A stretch of 14,107 nucleotides of DNA, taken from the NCBI GenBank assembly GCA_030430345.1, contig JAUIFT010000013.1, positions 1 through 14,107 of the forward strand. Reading direction: 5' to 3'. The stretch is from Calditrichia bacterium. Lineage in GTDB: Bacteria > Calditrichota > Calditrichia > RBG-13-44-9 > J042. The translations under genes were made by a program, and so were the position numbers. Shown piece by piece: positions 1 to 6,158 of the stretch (position 1 is the first letter of the stretch; each line of letters begins with the position of its first letter). Below the pieces are notes generated by a model. That model was given only the letters and a program-made list of their open reading frames with translations, was not told the DNA's origin and searched no databases.

Positions 1-114
1 GAAATAATAGAAATTTAAACTTAAAAAATTGGAATTCCTGAAAAAGACGATAAGAAAAATAATAGACAAACGGGAACGCAACGCAGTGTACTTTTGAATG
101 AGCATTCTATTCAT
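1..114 (-). CDS. Possible N-terminal fragment of a hypothetical protein, cut by the window edge
   Basis: An ATG at 114-112 opens a frame of 38 codons that reaches the left edge without a stop. A GGGAG Shine-Dalgarno-like motif lies six bases upstream of this ATG, and the preceding gene ends only 21 bases away, so it could be the next gene of the same operon. The start of the product is basic (MNRMLIQKYTALRSR) and is followed by a hydrophobic stretch (LSIIFLIVFF), which would suit a membrane anchor or signal sequence. Against this, the last 20 codons are very AT-rich and low in complexity (Asn, Phe, Leu, Tyr), as intergenic DNA often is. I recognise no family. The ribosome-binding site is the main support, so this is tentative. 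Confidence 0.28.
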   Translation of the reverse strand, partial: MNRMLIQKYTALRSRLSIIFLIVFFRNSNFLSLNFYYF

Positions 115-135
115 TTCATTCTCCCTCAAGAGCGG

Positions 136-1782
136 TTATTTGGTTAAAAGCATTTTTTTTGTTTGACGGAATCCTGCCCCGGTTGTCAGGGTGTAGAAAT
201 AAATGCCACTGGTCACCAATGTACCGGCTTCATTCCGCCCGTCCCAGTTTACAGTATAACTGCCGGGACCACGATTTTCACTCAGCAGCGTCTTCACTAA
301 ACTTCCGCTGATATCATAAATTTTCAAATCTACCCATCCAAAATCACCCATCCGAAACTCGATATTGGTAAGGGGGTTAAAAGGATTGGGATAATTTTGC
401 GCCAGGGTAATCTCATTCGACAGATAATTATCCGGCCAATCAATGGCAACATTATCCCGGCGGAAACGATAGATCCTCCCGGCATCGCCAATATTATCGA
501 CATCTTCTGTATAGCTGCTGATCAGGTAGTCCGCGGCGGAAATGGAGGCCTGCCAATTGCCCAGCAGGGAAAATCCAAATAGGCCGTTGAATTCCCGGTT
601 AAGCGCTGTTAAAGAATCGAAAACAACACCATTGGCGCCACTGAAAAGATAAACCCGGCCGGCATCGAAAGTGCCGGAAACATCCGCCAGGGGCGCAGCG
701 ATCAGAAGGTCGTCCGTTCCGTCGTTGTTGGCGTCCCCGGCATTGGAAACGGCCCGGCTAAACCAATCGACATGATTGGGATTCGGCGCTTCGATGCTGA
801 ATAAAAAATTACCGCTGGCGCCGTCAAACAGATACCCTCTACCGGCATCAACAAAACCGTTTACATCCTCGGAACTACCAACAAATAAATCAGGCACCTC
901 ATCCGCATTCAGGTCACCGGGGGCGGCAACCGTCCAGCCAAATTTACCATTCGCCTTCGGGTACATCGAATTGAGGGTATGAATGAGCGTCCCGTCAGCC
1001 CCGCTCACCAGGTAGGCACGGCCGGATTTTGTGAGCGAATCCGGGGTTTCCTCGCTGCCAATTAATAAATCGGAGAATCCGTCGTTGTTTACATCCGCTA
1101 TCGTTGCCATAGATATACTGAAGGCCCCATTTTCATTCGGATTCGGAGAATCAATCGCAAAAAGGAAATTTCCGTTAGTGCCGTTAAAAACATAGGCCTG
1201 CCCGGCGCCATTGATCCCATTGGGAGATGCGCTGCTGCCGGCGACCCATTCGGCAATCCCGTCATTATTCAAATCGTTGAGTACTGCCAGCGAGCGACTG
1301 AACCAGGCGAATTGCGCCGGGGTCGGAGCCGCCACGCTGTATAATGGTGCGCCATCCGTACCGTCAAAAACATAGACCCGGCCGGCGCCGCTCAGGCCGT
1401 CAACCGTTTCCTGGCTGCCAATGATTAAATCCTTTGTTGCGTCATTATTAAGGTCTGCTGCCGCGACGGTAAATCCGAACGTTCCAAACGATACCGGGTT
1501 GGGCGTGTCCAATTGGTAAAGCAGCGCTCCACTTACGCCATTGAGAATGTAGACCCGGCCAGCATCGACAATCGCCGAAACGTCTTCCGTGGCGGCGCTG
1601 ACCAGCAAATCCGCCGCGCCGTCATTATTGACATCGCCAATAGCGGCCATTGCCCGGCCAAATCCGGCGAAATTCTGCGGCGTTGGGGGATCGAAAGTAG
1701 TGGTTGTATATTGCCCCCAAATTGCCGCCGGTAGTAAAACAACGAGTATAACCCAACCAATATTTGTTTTCAGATTTAACAT
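136..1782 (-). CDS. Secreted FG-GAP beta-propeller protein with type IX secretion-like C-terminal sorting domain
   Basis: Predicted exported surface or extracellular protein, 548 aa from the ATG at 1782. A TTG 14 codons upstream (1824) gives a longer frame. I prefer the ATG because it follows an AAGGA motif and places a classical signal peptide at the very N-terminus (basic MLNLKTN, hydrophobic core, cleavage near IWGQ). The body is seven repeats of about 60 residues, each beginning with an FG-GAP-like segment (anchor Phe at about 41, 102, 161, 221, 281, 341, 402). Repeats 1-6 carry integrin-type calcium loops such as DVNNDG, DLNNDG and DANNDG, though these are altered in 2 and 5; repeat 7 has none. 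Seven repeats fit one complete propeller. The last 85 residues start with NYPNPFNP and end in GIYFYTL...KKMLLTK, the FlgD-Ig-like or Por-secretion tail used as a type IX sorting signal. Binding partner or substrate is unknown. The lipoprotein gene lies 90 bases upstream and may be cotranscribed. Confidence 0.88.
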   Translation of the reverse strand: MLNLKTNIGWVILVVLLPAAIWGQYTTTTFDPPTPQNFAGFGRAMAAIGDVNNDGAADLLVSAATEDVSAIVDAGRVYILNGVSGALLYQLDTPNPVSFGTFGFTVAAADLNNDATKDLIIGSQETVDGLSGAGRVYVFDGTDGAPLYSVAAPTPAQFAWFSRSLAVLNDLNNDGIAEWVAGSSASPNGINGAGQAYVFNGTNGNFLFAIDSPNPNENGAFSISMATIADVNNDGFSDLLIGSEETPDSLTKSGRAYLVSGADGTLIHTLNSMYPKANGKFGWTVAAPGDLNADEVPDLFVGSSEDVNGFVDAGRGYLFDGASGNFLFSIEAPNPNHVDWFSRAVSNAGDANNDGTDDLLIAAPLADVSGTFDAGRVYLFSGANGVVFDSLTALNREFNGLFGFSLLGNWQASISAADYLISSYTEDVDNIGDAGRIYRFRRDNVAIDWPDNYLSNEITLAQNYPNPFNPLTNIEFRMGDFGWVDLKIYDISGSLVKTLLSENRGPGSYTVNWDGRNEAGTLVTSGIYFYTLTTGAGFRQTKKMLLTK

Positions 1783-1872
1783 CACAAGTAATTTCCTTTT
1801 TTCCCAATTTGGTATAAAATTCAAATGTTATAGATAATGAACAGCCCGAAAGTAACATGCCCTTTTGATTGT

Positions 1873-3060
1873 TCAACGTTGCCGGGTCATCAAAGACCAA
1901 TCCTGGTTGCTACCGGAGGTAACATTGGGATTAAAATTGACATCATTGGTCATAATGAATTCATCGGATGCTGTTTTCCAGACATTCTTAAACCCGGCAT
2001 TCAATTCCCAGGAAGTCCCGGAAGAATGCGGATCTTTATAGGTGTCCGTTCCCCGAATCATTTCAATCCACTTTTCATGCGAACGATCGCTGCTATCATT
2101 ACGGCGTTTCCAGGAGTCCATCATATTCTGTCCGTTAGCGGCGATGCTTGCTTGCACTTGCTGGTTCAGCGATTGAATAATTTTCTGGCGATTGATCAAC
2201 CCTTGAATCGCCTGCTGGTTCATTTTCTGGCGCACATTGCGCACTGCCGCAAGATAGGCGGGATTCACCCGGTAGGATCCCATAATTGTTGCAAAGAGGC
2301 TTTTGCGGGCTTGCAATTGCCCGGCCGGGGCCTGAAAAGAAACCACCTGACTGGCTTCCGTGGTAAATACCTGGTAACTGCCTCCCCAACCGTACTGATC
2401 GACCTGCCGGGAAATTGCCGCATGGACGATCGCTACCACCCATTCTTCCTGGGCGCCGCCATTAGCCTGGAACTTGAGATGCGCCCGGGTAACCTCAGTT
2501 TGCGCTGTAGCATTCAATTGCCGGAGGATGGGGGCGTAATAAGCCATTTGTTTTTCGTATTCTGCCCGGGCCAAATCCGGCAGCGCTTCTTTTCCGGCAA
2601 TCGTAGCTCCCTGGCGGAACCCCGGCAGAAAGATTTTTTCGATAAATTCGGCGCTGGAAAAAGGCGCTATTACCCGGCAGCCTTTTGCCCCGACAAACTG
2701 ATTAAAATTTGTATTCTCGGACCAGAAAGCGGAAAACGCGGGAAATATCTCGAAAGATTCCCGGCCATCCGGGCTAACCACCCGCGCCTGCATAGTAACA
2801 ATTTCCATGGTGCATTCGGTGTTAAAATTCCATTGCACCCCACCTTCGAGGCGCCAATCCGCCGGGGCCAGGAAACTAACCACGGTGAGCGGCTGGCCGA
2901 ATCCCTGCTGATCAACCACATCAAAACGCTTGAGGCGTAACATATCCACCTGAGCGCCTGCACCCATTCCCGGTGAAGGCTCCTCGGCGATACCTCCGCA
3001 ACTGAAAATCAGCATCAGGCCAATCATATAAATACCACATAATTTTCTCAAAATGTTCAT
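1873..3060 (-). CDS. Lipoprotein of unknown function
   Basis: A 395-aa protein with a lipoprotein signal: a short basic N-terminus, a hydrophobic stretch and a lipobox ending in LIFSC, with Cys21 as the predicted lipidated residue. Phe at -2 is slightly unusual. A GlyGly-rich, acidic linker follows. Two regions can be seen. Residues about 35-265 look like a mixed alpha/beta domain with several Trp-containing segments. Residues about 265-315 are Gln-rich and probably helical (QKMNQQAIQGLINRQ). The C-terminal 70 residues contain a pattern with spaced aromatics: W-I-x-M-I-x-G, then Y-K-D-P, then V-W-K, then FNPNV. I recall similar endings in uncharacterised bacterial proteins but cannot name a family. 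The start is secure: GGAGG lies seven bases before the ATG. The start codon overlaps the stop of the small upstream ORF (ATGA), which implies translational coupling. It probably sits in the cell envelope; no enzymatic motif was seen. Confidence 0.82.
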   Translation of the reverse strand: MNILRKLCGIYMIGLMLIFSCGGIAEEPSPGMGAGAQVDMLRLKRFDVVDQQGFGQPLTVVSFLAPADWRLEGGVQWNFNTECTMEIVTMQARVVSPDGRESFEIFPAFSAFWSENTNFNQFVGAKGCRVIAPFSSAEFIEKIFLPGFRQGATIAGKEALPDLARAEYEKQMAYYAPILRQLNATAQTEVTRAHLKFQANGGAQEEWVVAIVHAAISRQVDQYGWGGSYQVFTTEASQVVSFQAPAGQLQARKSLFATIMGSYRVNPAYLAAVRNVRQKMNQQAIQGLINRQKIIQSLNQQVQASIAANGQNMMDSWKRRNDSSDRSHEKWIEMIRGTDTYKDPHSSGTSWELNAGFKNVWKTASDEFIMTNDVNFNPNVTSGSNQDWSLMTRQR

Positions 3061-3182
3061 TGGTTTTCCTCCAAATGTTCGCGAAACATGACCTTCTTTT
3101 CTAATTGAGCAAGACTGATACCGGCTTGCAGTTGATAGGAATAACCCCCGCTGGTATCTGGTCCGGAAGGATCAACAGCCAT
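3057..3182 (-). CDS. Small ORF (41 aa) translationally coupled to the lipoprotein gene
   Basis: ATG at 3182-3180, TGA at 3059-3057. The TGA overlaps the ATG of the lipoprotein gene in an ATGA arrangement, the usual sign of translational coupling. A GGAAGG motif lies nine bases upstream of the start, and an in-frame TAA just before it bounds the ORF. The predicted peptide starts MAVDPSGPDTSGGYSYQLQ, contains a probable amphipathic helix (LAQLEKKVMFREHLEEN) and has no signal peptide, membrane segment or cysteine. Codon composition is mixed and not AT-biased, unlike the intergenic DNA to its right. I recognise no family. It could be a small cytoplasmic partner of the operon, a leader peptide controlling lipoprotein translation, or the remnant of a longer gene. 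The overlap and ribosome-binding site favour real translation. Confidence 0.6.
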   Translation of the reverse strand: MAVDPSGPDTSGGYSYQLQAGISLAQLEKKVMFREHLEENQ

Positions 3183-3518
3183 TACTTGCCGCCTTCCATA
3201 TAGTTAGGGAAAAAAATGAACCAGTTTGGCTCATGGAAAAACAAGTTCGGGTAATTTTGGGGGAATATTGTTTCTCGGATTGTGGATCGCTGTTGGGAGA
3301 ATGGAAAAAGTGGTAAATGGCGGGAATCGAGGAACGGTGAGAAATATGGTAAATCCAAATTTATTAGATTGTTACCTAAATTTGTGTACTGTTTTTCAGT
3401 CGCAGTCGCAGTTAGCAGGAAGAACTTTAACTGCCAGCTGCTACCGCAACTTCTTCTAGAAACTTAAAAACTTAGTTCACAATCTATTTATGCTTGTTTC
3501 GGCGCGCCGAAAACGAAT
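3183..3518. other. Intergenic region without a convincing gene
   Basis: This 336-base stretch separates the response regulator from the lipoprotein operon. It should hold the promoter of that operon, but I could not pick out a convincing -35/-10 pair on the minus strand. It contains a perfect 16-bp palindrome near its right end (listed separately), a short direct repeat CAGTCGCAGTCGCAG at about 3398-3412, and a six-base inverted repeat CAGTTA/TAACTG at 3409-3414 and 3428-3433. The plus strand is purine-rich around 3290-3350. A plus-strand frame of 77 codons starting with TTG at 3226 lacks a ribosome-binding site and was rejected. Confidence 0.6.
3497..3512. repeat. Perfect 16-bp palindrome after the response-regulator stop
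   Basis: TTTCGGCGCGCCGAAA is a perfect inverted repeat beginning seven bases beyond the stop codon of the response regulator. As RNA it could form a six-pair stem with a CGCG loop, as in a terminator, but no run of U follows on the minus strand, so it is not a standard intrinsic terminator. A perfect dyad without a spacer is equally compatible with a binding site for a dimeric regulator acting on the lipoprotein operon downstream. Function not determined. Confidence 0.55.
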
Positions 3519-4154
3519 CTAAATTTCCCCCCGCAAGGACTTGGTAATCACTTCCGCCTTCGAATGCACATGTAGCTTTTGATAGATATTCTTGATGTGA
3601 AAACGAACCGTTTCGACGGAGATATCCATACGGGCGGCAATCATTTTGTAGCTTAATCCATCCACCAGGCCAACCACTATTTCCTTTTCCTTTGGGGTAA
3701 GCGGCGATGTTTTCCGGGCCTTCTGATTGGGGCCGAAGTACTGTATTACTTTCCGGGCAATTTGCGGGGACATTGGCGCACCGCCGGCACGCAACCCTTC
3801 TATCCCACTTTTGATTTCCGGCAAAGGGGTATTCTTCAGCAGGTAGCCGGAAGCACCGGCACAGAGGGAGTTGAAAATTTTCTGGGAATCGTGGTAAATC
3901 GTCAGCATCACGATATCGATTTCCGGATAACGCTCCTTGATCAAACGAATGCCGTCAATGCCGGACATGCCCGGCAGTCCGATATCCATCAAAACGACAT
4001 CCGGCAATATTTCCTCCTGCAACTTCGGCAGTACTGCCTCGACGGAATCCACGGCGATGTCGCACGTAAATCCCGGCAGGCTATCCAGGTATTTTTGTAT
4101 CACATTCCGGATATCATTATCGTCTTCTACGATGCCAATACTAATAACGTCCAC
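3519..4154 (-). CDS. NarL/FixJ-family response regulator with LuxR-type DNA-binding domain
   Basis: A 211-aa two-component transcription regulator. The receiver domain (about 1-120) has the acidic pocket D11-D12, the phosphoacceptor D57 in VLMDIGLPGMSG, the switch Thr85 in MLTIY and the conserved Lys107 in LLKN, so it should accept a phosphate normally. A linker leads to a LuxR/GerE helix-turn-helix (about 151-207: LTPKEKEIV at the start, then ISVETVRFHIKNIYQKL). The start codon is GTG; AAGGAG six bases upstream supports it strongly. No sensor kinase is encoded beside it, so it is an orphan here and its signal and targets are unknown. The acyl-CoA dehydrogenase-like gene ends 130 bases upstream; that gap is long enough for a separate promoter. 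The lipoprotein operon follows after 336 bases and is a possible target, by position only. Confidence 0.93.
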   Translation of the reverse strand: MDVISIGIVEDDNDIRNVIQKYLDSLPGFTCDIAVDSVEAVLPKLQEEILPDVVLMDIGLPGMSGIDGIRLIKERYPEIDIVMLTIYHDSQKIFNSLCAGASGYLLKNTPLPEIKSGIEGLRAGGAPMSPQIARKVIQYFGPNQKARKTSPLTPKEKEIVVGLVDGLSYKMIAARMDISVETVRFHIKNIYQKLHVHSKAEVITKSLRGEI

Positions 4155-4284
4155 GCTTATCTCCTTTTAGCTGTTATTAATAATAATACCGCATTGTCAG
4201 TCAGAAAACTACATTTTAATGGGGGATAAATAAAATTCGTGAGCAGTAATTTCGAGAGGAATCTCAGCGGAAAACAAAAGCCGC

Positions 4285-6057
4285 TTACGAATGGTGCGCG
4301 CGATAAATACTGGTAGCCATCGCACGCTTTTCCGCTAATGAGGGTGTTGCCATAACAATCGACAGTTCCAGTTTTTCCAGTTGGGAAACAGCTTTGGTAA
4401 GGGCAGCCCCGCCAAGCAACTCAGTAACAATGCTATACGTTAGCTGCCAGAAACGGTCAATTTGCGCGATGCAGTAATCTTGCACCATCAATGGCGGCAG
4501 CAAATGTTCTCTTTTGTTCTCCATTGCCTGCATCGTGTGAGATAAAATGCTGTCACAAGCATACAGGCCAGCGACCATTTCTTCCAGCATTTCCGCTAAT
4601 TGATGCCGGTGGCGGATATCCTTTCCATTTGCCATCACCGCTAGATTAAAAAGCACCTGCCAAACATCCCGGCCAATGGAAAGCGCTCGTCTTTCGACGG
4701 CAAATTCACCATCAATTTCCGGGGGCTTCACGCTATTAAAGGCAGTTTCCTGCCGCATTGTTAATCGTAATGGCACGGACTCGTCCAAAGCCCTGTTCAG
4801 TAAAAGGTAACTGATATTCCCCGGCAATTGTCCTTCCCCATTCCGGTAAAAAACCATGGTCTGTAAATTGGCCTGTAACTTCGCCAGGGTTTCCTGAAAT
4901 TCAGCATCATTGATCGCCAGCCGCGCCTGCAGCATTGAAGGAATTACGGACATTTGCTCAAAGGCAAACCGCCAGAGGATCGCTGTTTCGACCGCAAACT
5001 TTTCCGGACGGAAAGCCTTGCCGATCATTTCAAATACGTTTTGGAACATTCCTTCCAATACCCCGATGCGTTTTGCCACTTCATAAACGGTTAATTGCAC
5101 ATCTTCCTGAAGGGCGAGCGGCCGGCTCTGTCGCAAAGCTGTTTGAGAATACTCGAGAAAATCCTCCAACATTTTTTTCAGGATGCCGGTAATGCCGGCA
5201 ATACTGCTCAGGCGGGTATAACACTTGATGGCTTTGATCAGCGGGGCGGCACGACCGGGAGTGCCAAGCACGTTCTCAAGGGGAACTTCAACATTTTTAA
5301 AAGTGACATCTGAAATAAAACATCCTTTCAGGTGCTGGCGGCGGAGATTTTTACCGACCCTGAGGCCTTTCTTTTTCTCCGGCAGAAAAAACAACGTCGG
5401 CCCTTTTCCCTGAAGATAGGCTAACACGACGAACTGCCCGGCTTTCGATGCACTAAATACGTGCCGCTTACGGCCATTGAGGATAACGCTTTTGCCATCC
5501 TCGGAAAGTACGGCAGTGGTTGCAGAATCCGCAGCATCTGTATCACGCAGGGCAGCAGCAACAATCCTGGAGCCATCTGCCAATTCAGCCAGCCAATCGG
5601 ACTGTTGCGTCGTATTGCCGAAAAATAACAGGGGTAATATAGCACTATCATATTGAGCGGCCAGAATTATAAACGCGCTTACGCTGCCCGCCCGGGCAAT
5701 TTTTTCCAGAACCTGGAAGCCCATGCCATTGGGAAATCCCTGCCCGCCATTTCTTTCCGGGATATTCACCCCGGGAAGATTAATCGCCCCTCCAATCGGG
5801 ATCAGATCAAATGTTTTTGCGGAATATTGTTTTTCGATGGTAACCAGGCGGGCGCTAATTTCTTTATCGGTGAACTCTTTTAAAAGGGAAATAAAATCCC
5901 TGGAAGCGGGATTATCAAACAACGTGGCATTGTCAACCGGCTTCCCCGGCTCAGCCAAAAAATGGCAGCTGTGCACCAGCTGCTGCGGCTGAGCTGTTTC
6001 AGTAGTTACCAATGGGGGAAGAACCGCTTCTTCAATCACCGCAGACGCTGCTTTCAT
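4285..6057 (-). CDS. Divergent long acyl-CoA dehydrogenase-family protein
   Basis: A 590-aa flavoprotein-fold protein of the long (VLCAD/FadE-like) acyl-CoA dehydrogenase type. Family landmarks are visible in order: GVNIPERNGGQGF at about 96-108 (usual form GV.PEEYGG.G), GNTTQQSDWLAELADG at about 147-162, a middle beta-domain containing TFKNVEVPLENVLG (about 252-265), and a long helical C-terminal region with a second four-helix-like part (about 470-580). Several functional motifs are eroded. The flavin/substrate segment normally reading TEP.AGSD is LRDTDAADS (about 170-178), and I find no FEGT-like segment carrying the catalytic glutamate. It may therefore be a non-dehydrogenating homologue, or use another base. 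The start follows GAGG at five bases. The Ala/Thr/Pro-rich first 50 residues are not family-typical. It lies 101 bases after rnr. The general family is clear; the reaction is not. Confidence 0.8.
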   Translation of the reverse strand: MKAASAVIEEAVLPPLVTTETAQPQQLVHSCHFLAEPGKPVDNATLFDNPASRDFISLLKEFTDKEISARLVTIEKQYSAKTFDLIPIGGAINLPGVNIPERNGGQGFPNGMGFQVLEKIARAGSVSAFIILAAQYDSAILPLLFFGNTTQQSDWLAELADGSRIVAAALRDTDAADSATTAVLSEDGKSVILNGRKRHVFSASKAGQFVVLAYLQGKGPTLFFLPEKKKGLRVGKNLRRQHLKGCFISDVTFKNVEVPLENVLGTPGRAAPLIKAIKCYTRLSSIAGITGILKKMLEDFLEYSQTALRQSRPLALQEDVQLTVYEVAKRIGVLEGMFQNVFEMIGKAFRPEKFAVETAILWRFAFEQMSVIPSMLQARLAINDAEFQETLAKLQANLQTMVFYRNGEGQLPGNISYLLLNRALDESVPLRLTMRQETAFNSVKPPEIDGEFAVERRALSIGRDVWQVLFNLAVMANGKDIRHRHQLAEMLEEMVAGLYACDSILSHTMQAMENKREHLLPPLMVQDYCIAQIDRFWQLTYSIVTELLGGAALTKAVSQLEKLELSIVMATPSLAEKRAMATSIYRAHHS

Positions 6058-6158
6058 ATTATCCTCTTTTGCAGGTTACTTTTCCATTTCAGAACAGGAA
6101 ATTAACCAGAAAAGATGCGTCCGTTTGTGAACAAAAACAGTTTTTGAATGCGAATTAT

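Noticed and set aside
1783..1824. Longer N-terminus of the propeller protein from a TTG codon
   Set aside because: The ATG at 1782 puts a normal signal peptide at the N-terminus and has an AAGGA motif upstream. The TTG version would bury the signal behind 14 extra residues.
1837..2940. Plus-strand frame of 367 codons opposite the lipoprotein gene
   Set aside because: It is the complement of a well-supported gene with a lipobox and a strong ribosome-binding site. Its translation is rich in His, Pro, Gly and Arg with no recognisable domain, as expected of an antisense shadow.
3195..3220. Short peptide frame ending MEGGK just before the small ORF, as a separate gene
   Set aside because: Only about five codons from its ATG, with no ribosome-binding site. 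Noted only as a possible reinitiation arrangement.
3226..3459. Plus-strand frame of 77 codons in the intergenic stretch
   Set aside because: It starts with TTG, has no Shine-Dalgarno, and the translation shows no motif or signal. The length is not remarkable in this purine-rich tract.
4268..4287. Short inverted repeat AGCGG/CCGCT after the acyl-CoA dehydrogenase-like gene, as a terminator
   Set aside because: Only five pairs in the stem and no U-run after it on the minus strand, so it is too weak to call.
6132..6146. CAAAAACAGTTTTTG inverted repeat after rnr, as a terminator
   Set aside because: The stem is almost all A-T with a three-base loop and no GC-rich core. It would not form a stable terminator hairpin.
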